64,000 bases of DNA from Pseudonocardia terrae (GTDB lineage Bacteria > Actinomycetota > Actinomycetes > Mycobacteriales > Pseudonocardiaceae): positions 1-64,000 of the forward strand of contig NZ_JAJTTE010000029.1 of assembly GCF_021343995.1 (NCBI RefSeq). The letters run 5' to 3'. The translations under genes were made by a program, and so were the position numbers. The first letter of the stretch is position 1, and each line of letters opens with the position of its first letter. Positions 39,451 through 47,852 of this stretch are shown here, piece by piece. The notes under the pieces were generated by a model. The model saw only the letters and a program-made list of their open reading frames with translations. It searched no databases and had not been told where the DNA came from.

Positions 39451-39661
39451 GGGCGGGCGCGAGGGGCCGCGTGTGCCTCCGGCGACCCGGGCGGACCATC
39501 GCCGACGGCCGGGTCCGGGACGGGACGCGGCGCTGCGCGGACCCCTCCTCCGCACAGGGCCGCGCCCTCGGTCCGCGCTCGGGACACGGGTCCCGGTGAA
39601 CCCGCGCGGAGGGGAAACCTATAACGCGTTCCAGGTACTCCACAACGCGAATGCGCTGGGC

Positions 39662-39667
39662 TAACCT
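39662..39667 (+). promoter_or_regulatory. leaderless -10 (TAACCT) of the TetR gene
   Basis: TAnnnT six bases before the ATG at 39674. Upstream, CGCGTT (39625-39630) and AACGCG (39644-39649) form 6-bp inverted arms that may be an operator. Confidence 0.45.
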
Positions 39668-39673
39668 CCGGCG

Positions 39674-40330
39674 ATGACCGAGAGGCGGCCCGGGCGGCGC
39701 GAGGAGCGCAACGCGGAGACGCGCCGGGCCATCCTGCGCGCCGCCGAGGAGCTGTTCTCGGCCCAGGGCTGGCAGGGCACCCGGATCACCGAGGTCGCCG
39801 CGCGGGCCGGCGTCGCCACCGCCACCTGCTACAACCACTTCGGCAGCAAGCACGCCCTGATCGGGCACCTCTTCGCGCCGCGCATCGCCGAGGCCGTCGC
39901 GCGGGTGAAGGACCGGATCGTCGCCGGCGCGCAGGCGCACGAGATCGTCCGGGTCGCCGTCGGCGAGATGGTCCTGATGTTGACGGCCCGGCGTACGCTC
40001 ACGTTCGCCCTGTTCGCGGCGCTGCAGGAGGACGCGATCCGCAGCGACGGGCCGCCCCACGGTCCGGATGACGTCCGCGTGATCGCACAGATCCCGCTGA
40101 TCCTGGAGACGGCGCTGCGGCACGCCTCCGACGTGCTCGGGCTGGACCTCGACGCCGACCGGACCGCCCGCTACCACACCAACGCCCTGCTCCTGCAGGT
40201 CCTGACCCGGCCGGACTCGACCGCGGGCGACCTCCGCGACTTCACGCTGCTCCAGCTGCGTGGGGCGCTGGTCCCGCCCTACGAGGAGACCTCAGAAGAG
40301 GCGGAGGTCCTTCGGGTCGAGGCCCCGTAG
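39674..40330 (+). CDS. TetR-family transcriptional regulator
   Basis: A 218-residue regulator. The N-terminal HTH is NAETRRAILRAAEELFSAQG through RITEVAARAGVATATCYNHFGSKHAL. The C-terminal ligand-binding helices are Ala/Leu-rich. The 3' end overlaps nucS on the opposite strand by 39 bp. It probably regulates the divergent aldehyde dehydrogenase; the ligand is unknown. Confidence 0.88.
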   Translation: MTERRPGRREERNAETRRAILRAAEELFSAQGWQGTRITEVAARAGVATATCYNHFGSKHALIGHLFAPRIAEAVARVKDRIVAGAQAHEIVRVAVGEMVLMLTARRTLTFALFAALQEDAIRSDGPPHGPDDVRVIAQIPLILETALRHASDVLGLDLDADRTARYHTNALLLQVLTRPDSTAGDLRDFTLLQLRGALVPPYEETSEEAEVLRVEAP

Positions 40331-40951
40331 CGCGTCGTAGTCCACGGTCACGCAGCGGATGCCGCGGTCCTCGGCGAGGGTGCGCGCCTGCGGCTTGATC
40401 TGCTGTGCCGCGAACACCCCGGCCACCGGCCCGAGCAGCGGGTCGCGGTTCATCAGCTCCAGGTAGCGGGTCAGCTGCTCGACGCCGTCGATCTCCCCGC
40501 GCCGCTTGACCTCCACCGCCACGTGCCCGCCCGCGGTGTCGCGGCAGAGCAGGTCGACCGGGCCGATCGCCGTCATGTACTCGCGGCGGACCAGCGTCCA
40601 GCCCTCGCCGAAGGTCTCCGGGTGCGCCGCCAGCAGCTCCTGCAGGTGCGCCTCGACGCCGTCCTTCACCAGGCCAGGGTCCACGCCCAGCTCGTGCGAA
40701 GAGTCGTGGAGCACCTCGTCGATGGTGATGACCAGCGACTCGTCGGCCTTGTTGCGGACCGTCCAGACACCCGGTTCCTCGCTGAGCCAGCACGGCGGGC
40801 TCATCCAGTTGAGCGGCTTGTAGGCGCGGTCGTCGGCGTGCACGCTGACCGATCCGTCGGCCTTGACCAGCAGCAGCCGCGGGGCCATCGGCAGGTGTGC
40901 GGTGAGCCGGCCGACGTAGTCCACCTGGCAGCGGGCGATGACGAGGCGCAC
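40292..40951 (-). CDS. nucS: mismatch endonuclease NucS
   Basis: A 219-residue enzyme that cuts both strands at mismatches in the non-canonical actinobacterial repair pathway, which replaces MutS/MutL. The N-terminal DNA-binding half has MRLVIARCQVDYVGRL; the nuclease half has the catalytic PVDLLCRD and HVAVEVKRRGEIDG (RecB-like D-ExK) and QLTRYLELM. The C-terminus LRLF is the expected beta-clamp binding motif. TAGGGT lies eight bases before the GTG at 40951. Confidence 0.95.
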   Translation of the reverse strand: MRLVIARCQVDYVGRLTAHLPMAPRLLLVKADGSVSVHADDRAYKPLNWMSPPCWLSEEPGVWTVRNKADESLVITIDEVLHDSSHELGVDPGLVKDGVEAHLQELLAAHPETFGEGWTLVRREYMTAIGPVDLLCRDTAGGHVAVEVKRRGEIDGVEQLTRYLELMNRDPLLGPVAGVFAAQQIKPQARTLAEDRGIRCVTVDYDALRGLDPKDLRLF

Positions 40952-40957
40952 GGGCCG

Positions 40958-41959
40958 TCACCCTAGAGGTGCGTTGCGCTCGGCCAGCGCCCGCCCGTGC
41001 TCGGCGAGTCGCGCCCGCAGCTCCGGCGGCTCCAGCGCCTCCACCTCCCCGCCCAGCGCGACGAGCTGCCCGGCGGCGACCTGCAGCGACTCGACGTCGA
41101 GCAGCACCTCACGCCAGCCGTCGTCGTCGGGCTCGCCGGCGGCGGCGACGGCGGCGTGCGCGGCGTCCGGATCGGTGACGTGCGGCAGCCCTCGCAACCC
41201 GGCCGGCGAGACCCGGATCCGCACCTTCTCCCGCAGCATCGCCGCGGCGAACCGGGCGGCCGACTCCGCCCACCACGCCGGCAGGTCGAAGTCCTCCGGC
41301 CGTGCGAAGGTCGCGTCGAGCGGCACGGCCTCGGCGATCCGGGCGGCCCGGTAGGTGCGGACGTCGCCGTCGACCCCGGCCACGAGGTACCAGACGCCGG
41401 CCTTGAGCACGAGCCCGAGCGGCTCGACCTCGCGGTGCACGGAGGCGGAGCTTGCGGAGCCGACCCTCGATCCTGCGTGCGGTCCGTAGGCGATCCGGAC
41501 CCGGCGCTGCTCCCACAGCGCCTCGGCGAGCACGGCGAGGTGGGTGACCTCGGCGGGGTTCTGGAACCAGCCCGGGGCGTCGAGGTGCACCCGTTCGGCG
41601 ACGACGCGAGCGTGGGCGCGCAGCTCCTCCGGCAGCGTCGCGAGGATCTTCGCCTGGGCCCCGGCCAGCGCGGTGCCGAGGCCGAGCTCGGCGAGCAGCT
41701 GCGGCGCGCCCAGGGTGAGCATGGCCGCGGCCTCGCGGGAGGTCAGCCCGTCGAGCCGGGTCCGCCAGCCGTCGACGAGCCGGATCCCGCCGCCCGGCCC
41801 GGGCTCGGTCCAGATCGGCACGCCCACCTCGCTCAGCGAGGCGACGTCCCGGTAGATCGTCCGTTCGGACACCTCGAGCTCCGCGGCCAGCTCGGCCGCC
41901 GTGGCCGCGCGGCGCCGCTGCAGCACGAAGAGCAGGGCCATCAGCCGGGACGCGCGCAC
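40958..41959 (-). CDS. WYL-domain transcriptional regulator
   Basis: A 333-residue YafY-type regulator: N-terminal HTH_11 (AAELAAELEVSERTIYRDVASL), a linker, the WYL domain (VEPLGLVLKAGVWYLVAGVDGDVRTYRAARI) and a WCX domain. WYL regulators often sense nucleotides or ssDNA and appear with repair genes; nucS follows six bases downstream. A 30-bp dispersed repeat, read in-frame, adds AGSRVGSASSAS just before the WYL strand, where other members have a tight loop. Confidence 0.85.
   Translation of the reverse strand: MRASRLMALLFVLQRRRAATAAELAAELEVSERTIYRDVASLSEVGVPIWTEPGPGGGIRLVDGWRTRLDGLTSREAAAMLTLGAPQLLAELGLGTALAGAQAKILATLPEELRAHARVVAERVHLDAPGWFQNPAEVTHLAVLAEALWEQRRVRIAYGPHAGSRVGSASSASVHREVEPLGLVLKAGVWYLVAGVDGDVRTYRAARIAEAVPLDATFARPEDFDLPAWWAESAARFAAAMLREKVRIRVSPAGLRGLPHVTDPDAAHAAVAAAGEPDDDGWREVLLDVESLQVAAGQLVALGGEVEALEPPELRARLAEHGRALAERNAPLG
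40960..40965 (-). promoter_or_regulatory. leaderless -10 (TAGGGT) of nucS
   Basis: TAnnnT eight bases before the GTG at 40951. It lies within the last codons of the WYL gene, whose stop is 7 bp from the nucS start, so nucS may also be read through from there. Confidence 0.45.
41441..41470. repeat. in-frame dispersed 30-bp repeat inside the WYL gene (copy 2)
   Basis: 28 of 30 bases match 13331-13360 in glgP. Same reading frame, same encoded peptide SRVGSASSAS. Confidence 0.8.
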
Positions 41960-41991
41960 GGCTCGATCGTCGCAGGTGGGAGGCTGACCGT

Positions 41992-42525
41992 GTGGAGACC
42001 CTCTCGACCCGGCAGGTCTACGCGAACAACTGGATGACCGTCCGCGAGGACGCCGTCCGCCGCCCCGACGGCTCGGACGGCGTCTACGGCGTCATCGACA
42101 AGCCCACCTACGCCCTGGTGATCCCCCGCGACGGCGACCGGCTGCACCTCGTGGAGCAGTTCCGCTACCCGATCGGTCTGCGGCGCTGGGAGTTCCCGGC
42201 GGGCACCGCGCCCGACCGCGCCGCCCAGGACCCCGCCGAGCTGGCCGTGCGCGAGCTGGTCGAGGAGACCGGGCTGCGGGCGGGCCGGATGGAGAAGATC
42301 GGCACGCTCGACGTCGCCCCCGGCATGTCCAGCCAGCGCGGCCATGTCTACCTCGCCACCGACCTCACCGAGGGCGAGGCGCAGCGCGAGCACACCGAGC
42401 AGGACATGCGGCAGGCGTGGTTCACGATCACCGAGTTCGAGGCCATGATCGCGGGCGGCGAGATCACCGACGCCCAGTCCATCGCGGCCTACCAACTGCT
42501 GCAGCTCCGCGACCGCCGACCCTGA
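41992..42525 (+). CDS. NUDIX hydrolase
   Basis: A 177-residue pyrophosphohydrolase. The Nudix box reads G-x5-E-like GTAPDRAAQDPAELAVRELVEETGL; RELVEETG is intact. It resembles ADP-ribose/NDP-sugar pyrophosphatases (LVEQFRYPIGLRRWEFPAG). GGGAGG precedes the GTG at 41992. It is divergent from the WYL regulator across 32 bp, so the regulator may control it. Confidence 0.9.
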   Translation: METLSTRQVYANNWMTVREDAVRRPDGSDGVYGVIDKPTYALVIPRDGDRLHLVEQFRYPIGLRRWEFPAGTAPDRAAQDPAELAVRELVEETGLRAGRMEKIGTLDVAPGMSSQRGHVYLATDLTEGEAQREHTEQDMRQAWFTITEFEAMIAGGEITDAQSIAAYQLLQLRDRRP

Positions 42526-42528
42526 CAC

Positions 42529-42673
42529 CGCAGTGTGGAGCCATGACGCACGAACCGACGCTGTGAGGTCGCGTTGTGGAACCATGACGCGCTGGCTCAG
42601 GCTCTCGAATCGCGTCATGGAACCATGACGCGCACAGGGACGGCCTGAGATCGCGTTATGGCTCCTTGGTGCG
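42529..42673. repeat. cluster C of palindromic repeats (4 copies)
   Basis: Copies 42529-42551, 42571-42591, 42611-42632 and 42653-42673. The third, GCGTCATGG-AA-CCATGACGC, is a perfect palindrome outside its central two bases. They fill the convergent gap between the NUDIX and P450 genes and could terminate both. Confidence 0.85.
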
Positions 42674-42679
42674 CCGGTG

Positions 42680-43918
42680 TCAGAGGCGGACGGGGAGGGC
42701 GGTCAGGCGGCGGGAGCCCGGGACCGGCTGCCACACCAGCTCCTCCGGCGGCACGGCGAGCTCGAGCGACGGGAACCGGGTGAACAACGCCCGCAGCGCC
42801 ACCTCGCCCTCCTGCCGGGCCAGGGCGGCGCCGAGGCAGTAGTGCGCGCCGTGGCCGAACCCGACGTGCCCCTCGCCCCGCTCGGCCCGCCGCCCGACGT
42901 CGATCGTCTCCGGGTCGTCGAACTCGCGCGGGTCGCCGTTGGCGGACAGCAGGACCGGCTGTACGGCGGCGCCGGCCGGGATCTGCACCCCGCCGATCTC
43001 GACCGGTTCGGTCGCGTACCGCACGCGGACCAGGCTGACCGGGCCCCACAGGCGCATGAGCTCGTTGACCGCGCTCGGCCACAGGTCGGGCTCGGCCTGC
43101 AGCCGGGCCAGCTGGCCGGGGTGGCTCAGCAGGGCGGCCACCGAGTTCGCGATCAGGTGCGCGGTCGTCTCGTGCCCCGCGAAGACCAGGGAGAGGACCA
43201 TCGTGACCAGCTCGAACTCCGACAGCCGGTCCCCGTCCTCCTCCTGGGCGCGCAGCATGGCACCGAGCAGGTCGTCGGCCGGCTCGGCGCGGCGCCGGGC
43301 GACCAGGTCGTGGATGTGGTCCACGGTCGCCCGGAGGGCCCCGGGGACGCGCTCGGGGTCGGCCGAGACCAGCTCCCGGCCCCAGACGTGCCAGTTCGGC
43401 CGGTCCGCCTCCGGGATCCCGACGAGCTCGCAGATCACCGTGATGGGCAGCGGGTAGGCGTAGGCCTCGACGAGGTCGACCGGCTGCTCCGCGACCGCCA
43501 GCTCCTCGAGCAACCCCGCGGTGATCTCCTCGACGCGCGGCCGCAGGTCGCCGACGCGGCGCACCGTGAACGCCCGGGAGACGAGCTTGCGCAGCCGCGT
43601 GTGGTCGGCGCCGTCGGCGTCGATCACGCTCCGGGTCATGTACTCCGCGAGATCGGGCGTGATCCCGATGGCGGCCATCAGCTCCTTGCGCGGGTCCCGG
43701 CCACCCGCGACGTCCGCGGGGTCGTTCACGAACCGCGGGTCGCCCAGCACGGCGCGGACGTCGGCGTAGCGGGTCACGAGCCAGAGCGGCGTCTCGTCCC
43801 CACCCAGCCCGAACCGGCTGCGCAACACGGGTGCCTGCTCGCGCAGGCGGCCGAACGCGTTCCAGGGGTCGGCGAGGAGCTCCGGGTCGGTGAGGGCGGG
43901 TGCGTCGAGCACGGCCAT
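42680..43918 (-). CDS. cytochrome P450
   Basis: A 412-residue soluble bacterial P450. I-helix FAGHETTAHLIANS, ExxR in NELMRLWGP and heme ligand C361 in FGHGAHYCLGAALAR are present. The length and start fit CYP107/105-type actinobacterial hydroxylases. The ATG at 43918 lies five bases after the TetR stop with an AGGTGACC signal. No ferredoxin or reductase gene is adjacent, so electron partners must come from elsewhere. Substrate unknown. Confidence 0.93.
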   Translation of the reverse strand: MAVLDAPALTDPELLADPWNAFGRLREQAPVLRSRFGLGGDETPLWLVTRYADVRAVLGDPRFVNDPADVAGGRDPRKELMAAIGITPDLAEYMTRSVIDADGADHTRLRKLVSRAFTVRRVGDLRPRVEEITAGLLEELAVAEQPVDLVEAYAYPLPITVICELVGIPEADRPNWHVWGRELVSADPERVPGALRATVDHIHDLVARRRAEPADDLLGAMLRAQEEDGDRLSEFELVTMVLSLVFAGHETTAHLIANSVAALLSHPGQLARLQAEPDLWPSAVNELMRLWGPVSLVRVRYATEPVEIGGVQIPAGAAVQPVLLSANGDPREFDDPETIDVGRRAERGEGHVGFGHGAHYCLGAALARQEGEVALRALFTRFPSLELAVPPEELVWQPVPGSRRLTALPVRL

Positions 43919-43923
43919 GGTGG

Positions 43924-44640
43924 TCACCTGGTTTCGCTCAGGGTGGGCATGTCGTCGAGCAGTGAGCGGAAGAGCGCGGCGCACTCCGCCGCGCACTCGC
44001 GCGTGAGCGGTGCGCCCGGGATCTCCAGGGCGCTCCGCAGGGCGTGTTCGAGCAGGTCGGCACGCGCGTCCGGGTCGGTGGGACCCGGTGTGGACGGCAT
44101 GCCGTCGAGGAAGAAGAAGCCGGTCGTGACGGCGGAGAACAGGTGCATCTGCGCGTCGATCGGCAGGTCGGTGGGCATCCGGCCCGCCTCGCGCACGAGC
44201 GAGAACCAGCGCCGGCCCACCTCGGTGCGCCGGGCCGTGAGGCCGCCCAGCGCCTCGGCCGCCTCGTGCGCGAGCCGGCCCAGCACCTCCGGGTCGCCGA
44301 GGTAGAGCGGCCGGGTGACCGGGTCGTCGAGCAGTTCGCGGTAGATCGAGCGGACGGCCCGCGCGGGCAGCGCCTCGGCGGGATCGGCCTCCATCCGGTC
44401 CGCCATGCCCGCGGTCACGGTGCGGTGGCTGCGCATCAGGACGGCGAGGAACAGCGCCTCCTTGGTGCGGAAGTGCAGGTAGACCGTGCCCTTCCCGATC
44501 CCTGCCCGGCGGGCGACCTCGTCGATCGTCACGCGCTGGTAGCCCCACCGGACCAGCAGATCGGCCGCGGCGTCGAGGAGCCGGTCCTCCCGTGACTCGG
44601 CCCCCGTTGACCCGGTGACTGAAAGTGCCGATCCGGTCAT
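43924..44640 (-). CDS. TetR-family transcriptional regulator
   Basis: A 238-residue regulator. The HTH is ATIDEVARRAGIGKGTVYLHFRTKEALF-like (here VTIDEVARRAGIGKGTVYLH). It is co-transcribed with the P450 gene (six bases between) and probably controls it together with the divergent crotonase gene. TACCGT stands six bases before its ATG, and the divergent gene has the same hexamer. Confidence 0.9.
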   Translation of the reverse strand: MTGSALSVTGSTGAESREDRLLDAAADLLVRWGYQRVTIDEVARRAGIGKGTVYLHFRTKEALFLAVLMRSHRTVTAGMADRMEADPAEALPARAVRSIYRELLDDPVTRPLYLGDPEVLGRLAHEAAEALGGLTARRTEVGRRWFSLVREAGRMPTDLPIDAQMHLFSAVTTGFFFLDGMPSTPGPTDPDARADLLEHALRSALEIPGAPLTRECAAECAALFRSLLDDMPTLSETR

Positions 44641-44646
44641 GCGGTC

Positions 44647-44652
44647 ACGGTA
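44647..44652 (-). promoter_or_regulatory. leaderless -10 (TACCGT) of the TetR-P450 operon
   Basis: TAnnnT six bases before the ATG at 44640; a mirror-image copy serves the divergent gene at 44678-44683. Confidence 0.5.
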
Positions 44653-44677
44653 GACCCCTTACCCCCGGTCGTCCAGC

Positions 44678-44683
44678 TACCGT
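44678..44683 (+). promoter_or_regulatory. leaderless -10 (TACCGT) of the crotonase-like gene
   Basis: TAnnnT six bases before the ATG at 44690. The two start codons are only 49 bp apart. Confidence 0.5.
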
Positions 44684-44689
44684 GAACCC

Positions 44690-45460
44690 ATGGGTTACGA
44701 GCACCTCCTGGTCAAGGAGGACGGGGAGACCGTCCGCATCACGATGAACCGGCCGGAGCGCCGCAACGCCCTCTCCGAGGACCACCTCCGCGAGCTGCTC
44801 GACGCCTTCGAGACCGCCGGCAGCAGCGCCGCGACCGGGATCGTGCTCGGGGCCGAGGGCAAGGCCTTCTCGGCGGGGCACGACTTCGCCGACGTCGCCG
44901 CGCGGGACCTCAAGGGCGTCCGCGAGCTGCTCACCCTGTGCACCGAGCTGATGCAGACCATCCAGGCGGTGCCGCAGGTGGTGGTCGCGAAGGTGCAGGC
45001 GATCGCGACGGCGGCCGGCTGCCAGCTCGTCGCCACGTGCGACCTCGCCGTCGCGGCCGAGTCCGCCGCCTTCGCGCTGCCCGGCGGCAAGGGCGGCTGG
45101 TTCTGCCACACCCCGGCGGTCCCGGTGGCGCGCAACGTCGGCCGCAAGCGGCTGATGGAGCTGGCCCTGACCGGCGACCCGATCGACGCCCGCACCGCCG
45201 CCGACTGGGGCCTGGTCAACTACGTCGTGCCCGACGCCGAGCTCGACGCCCGGACCGAGGCGCTGCTCGCCCGCGCGACCCGCGGCAGCCGGTTCGGCAA
45301 GGAGGTCGGCAAGCAGACGCTCTACGCGCAGCTCGACCGCCCGGAGGCCGACGCCTACGCGATCGCCGTCGAGGTCATGGCCGCGATGTCGCAGTCCGCA
45401 GGGGCGAAGGAGGGCATGGCGTCGTTCCTCGAGAAGCGGCACCCCGTCTGGCCGGATTGA
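44690..45460 (+). CDS. crotonase-fold protein lacking catalytic glutamates (ECHDC3-like)
   Basis: A 256-residue enoyl-CoA hydratase homologue. The CoA-binding segments are intact (GKAFSAGHDFADV, ATAAGCQLVATCDLAVA). However, Gln stands where the first catalytic Glu is expected (GCQLVATC instead of GGLELAMAC), and the second Glu of the PE motif is absent (ALPGGKGGWFC). It therefore should not be a normal hydratase and resembles the ECHDC3 subgroup. Function uncertain. Divergent from the TetR-P450 pair, so probably part of the same regulated unit. Confidence 0.85.
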   Translation: MGYEHLLVKEDGETVRITMNRPERRNALSEDHLRELLDAFETAGSSAATGIVLGAEGKAFSAGHDFADVAARDLKGVRELLTLCTELMQTIQAVPQVVVAKVQAIATAAGCQLVATCDLAVAAESAAFALPGGKGGWFCHTPAVPVARNVGRKRLMELALTGDPIDARTAADWGLVNYVVPDAELDARTEALLARATRGSRFGKEVGKQTLYAQLDRPEADAYAIAVEVMAAMSQSAGAKEGMASFLEKRHPVWPD

Positions 45461-45468
45461 CCGCCCAC

Positions 45469-45474
45469 TAGTCT
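45469..45474 (+). promoter_or_regulatory. leaderless -10 (TAGTCT) of the binding-protein paralogue
   Basis: TAnnnT eight bases before the ATG at 45483. Confidence 0.45.
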
Positions 45475-45482
45475 TCGGCGCG

Positions 45483-46370
45483 ATGCACCTGGTCTCCCGA
45501 CGATCGCTGCTCGCCGGGGCGGCCGCGCTCGGGGGCGCCGCCGCGCTGGCGGGCTGTGGGTCGCGCGCGGCCTCGGCACTGGAGCGCATGCGGGCCGACG
45601 GCGTGGCCCGCATCGGGATCGCCGGCGAGCGCCCCTACGGCTTCTCGGCCGCCGACGGCTCGGTCACCGGTGAGGGACCCGAGGTGGCACGGGCCGTCCT
45701 CGCCGGGCTCGGGGTCGGCGGGATCGAGGCGATCCAGGTCCCCTTCGCCGGCCTGCTCGACGGCCTGCTGGCCGAGCAGTTCGACATCGTCGCCGCAGGC
45801 ACCACGATCACCCCGAAACGCTGCGCGCGCGTCGCGTTCTCCCGCCCGGACTTCCTGGCCCCCGTGGCCTTCCTCGTCCCGGCGGGCAACCCGCACGGCA
45901 TCCGGACCTTCGACGGCGTGCGACGTGCGGGCATCACCCTCGGCGTGCTGACCGGGTCGGCGGAGCAGGAGTACGCGCTCTCGGCCGGCGTCCCGGCGGA
46001 GGCGGTCCGCACCTACGACGGGCAGAGCACCCTGTTCCGGGCCGTCGCGGGCGGAGAAGTCCCCGCCGCCGCCCTGACCCGCATCTCGCTGCTCGACGAG
46101 CTGGCCCGCAACCCGGGCACGCCGCTGCAGGTCACCCCGGGCGTCGCCGCGACGGTCGACGGCGACGGCCGGCGGAGCTACCCGGTGGGCGCCTTCGCCT
46201 TCCGCCCCGGTGACGCCGACCTGCGCACGGCCTTCGACGCCGGCCTGGCCGAGCTGCAGGCCTCGGGTCGCTGGCTCGACGTCGTGCGGCCCTTCGGGTT
46301 CGGCGCCGAGAACGTCCCGCCCGCCGACCTCACCACCGAGGCGATCTGCGCGGGCAACCCGAGCGTGTGA
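45483..46370 (+). CDS. EhuB-like amino-acid/ectoine-type binding lipoprotein, paralogue
   Basis: A 295-residue periplasmic-type (lipoprotein) ligand-binding protein. SRRSLLAGAA is Tat-like and the lipobox is LAGC. The body (IGIAGERPYGFSAADGSVTGE, FDIVAAGTTITPKRC, FLVPAGNPHGI) closely parallels the EhuB at 48585-49496, including the cysteine near the domain hinge and the C-terminal cysteine. It is on the strand opposite to ehuA and convergent with it, so it is not in the ehu operon. Possibly an alternative-specificity receptor for the same permease. Confidence 0.85.
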   Translation: MHLVSRRSLLAGAAALGGAAALAGCGSRAASALERMRADGVARIGIAGERPYGFSAADGSVTGEGPEVARAVLAGLGVGGIEAIQVPFAGLLDGLLAEQFDIVAAGTTITPKRCARVAFSRPDFLAPVAFLVPAGNPHGIRTFDGVRRAGITLGVLTGSAEQEYALSAGVPAEAVRTYDGQSTLFRAVAGGEVPAAALTRISLLDELARNPGTPLQVTPGVAATVDGDGRRSYPVGAFAFRPGDADLRTAFDAGLAELQASGRWLDVVRPFGFGAENVPPADLTTEAICAGNPSV

Positions 46371-46384
46371 GCGCCGCCCGCGGG

Positions 46385-47209
46385 TCAGTGGTCGAGTACC
46401 GCCTGCAGGAAGTCCTTGGTGCGTTGGTGGTCCGGGTCCGTGAAGAGCTTGTCCGGGGGCGCGTCCTCCAGCACCCGACCACCGTCGAACATCATCACGC
46501 GGTCCGAGAAGTCCCGCGCGAAGCCCATCTCGTGGGTCACGCAGAGGATCGTGATGTCGGTGGTGTCGCCGATGTCCTGCAACAGCTTCAGCACCCCGGT
46601 GACGAGCTCGGGGTCCAGCGCCGAGGTCACCTCGTCGAGGAGCAGGACGTCCGGCCGCATGGCCAGCGCCCGGGCGATCGCCACACGCTGCTGCTGCCCA
46701 CCCGAGAGCTGGGTCGGGTGCGCGTCGATCTTCTCCTTCAGCCCCACGAGGTCCAGCAGCTCCTCGGCGCGCGAGTTCGCCTCGTCCTTCGAGAGCCCGA
46801 GCACCCGCGTCGGGCCCTCGACCAGGTTGCCGCGCACCGTCATGTTCGGGAACAGGTTGAACTGCTGGAAGACCATCCCGATGTGCTTGCGGACGTCGCG
46901 CAGGTACTTCTCCCGCGGCGGGCCCAGCGTGCCGCTGCGCAGCTCGTGGGAGAGGTAGCGTCCGCCCACCGAGATCGTGCCCTCGTCGAGCTGCTCCAGG
47001 GTCATGAGCAGGCGCAGGATCGTCGTCTTGCCCGAGCCGGACGGGCCGATCAGCGTGACGTGCTCGCCCGGCGCCACGGTGAAGCTCAGGTCCTTGAGCA
47101 CGACGTTCGTGCCGAAGCGCTTCTCCACGCCGTCGAACACGATCATCGGCTCGGTCGTCGGCTCGGTCATCGGCTCGGTCGTCGACTCGGTGGTGTCAGG
47201 CGGCGGCAC
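46385..47209 (-). CDS. ehuA: ectoine-type ABC importer ATPase EhuA
   Basis: A 274-residue ABC ATPase for polar amino acid/compatible-solute uptake. Walker A IGPSGSGKTTILRL, signature LSGGQQQRVAIARAL, Walker B VLLLDEVTSALDP, H-loop CVTHEMGFARDF. The GTG at 47209 overlaps the ehuD stop region by 14 bases. Its first 22 residues are encoded by 12-bp tandem repeats (TEPMTEPTTEPM), so ATG at 47170 or 47146 may be the true start. Last gene of ehuBCDA. Confidence 0.88.
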   Translation of the reverse strand: MPPPDTTESTTEPMTEPTTEPMIVFDGVEKRFGTNVVLKDLSFTVAPGEHVTLIGPSGSGKTTILRLLMTLEQLDEGTISVGGRYLSHELRSGTLGPPREKYLRDVRKHIGMVFQQFNLFPNMTVRGNLVEGPTRVLGLSKDEANSRAEELLDLVGLKEKIDAHPTQLSGGQQQRVAIARALAMRPDVLLLDEVTSALDPELVTGVLKLLQDIGDTTDITILCVTHEMGFARDFSDRVMMFDGGRVLEDAPPDKLFTDPDHQRTKDFLQAVLDH

Positions 47210-47852
47210 GGCGGCGCTCCAGTCGTCGGACCAGCATGGACGCCGGGTAGCTCAGCAGCAGGAACAACAGGCCGGCGATGGTGTAGGGCTCGGTGTAGCG
47301 GAAGGTCAGGGAACCGATCTCGCGGGCCTCGTTGACGACCTCGACCACGCCGATCGCCAGCAGCAGCGGGACCTCCTTGAACATGGAGATCACGTAGTTG
47401 CCCAGCGCCGGCAGCACGCGCGGGACCGCCTGGGGCAGGATGACGCCGGTCCACACCCGCAGGCGCGGCAGGGACAGTGCCGTGCACGCCTCCCACTGCC
47501 CCTTCGGGATCGCGTCGATGCCCGCGCGGTACACCTCGGAGGTGTAGGTCGCGTAGTGGATCCCGAGCCCGACGACGCCGACCACGAACGCGCTGAGGGT
47601 GATCCCGAACTGGGGCAGCACGAAGAACAGGAAGAAGACCTGCACCAGCAGCGGGGTCGAGCGCACGACCTCGATGAAGGCCCACAACACCTGGTCGAGC
47701 ACGGGGATGTGCAGCCGTCGCAGCACCGCGAACACCAGCCCGAGCAGGAGCGCGACCACCGAGCCGAGCAGCGTGATCTCGATCGTCGTGACCAGCGCCA
47801 GGACCAGGTCGGGCAGGATGTCGAACGCGTAGTTCCAGTCCCAGAGCGGCAT
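47196..47852 (-). CDS. ehuD: ABC importer permease EhuD
   Basis: A 218-residue HisM/GlnP-type permease, about five membrane helices. The EAA-type loop lies at IPKGQWEACTALSLPRLRVW, the site that contacts the ATPase. It overlaps ehuC by one base (TGATG). Forms the heterodimeric pore with EhuC. Confidence 0.9.
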   Translation of the reverse strand: MPLWDWNYAFDILPDLVLALVTTIEITLLGSVVALLLGLVFAVLRRLHIPVLDQVLWAFIEVVRSTPLLVQVFFLFFVLPQFGITLSAFVVGVVGLGIHYATYTSEVYRAGIDAIPKGQWEACTALSLPRLRVWTGVILPQAVPRVLPALGNYVISMFKEVPLLLAIGVVEVVNEAREIGSLTFRYTEPYTIAGLLFLLLSYPASMLVRRLERRRAAA

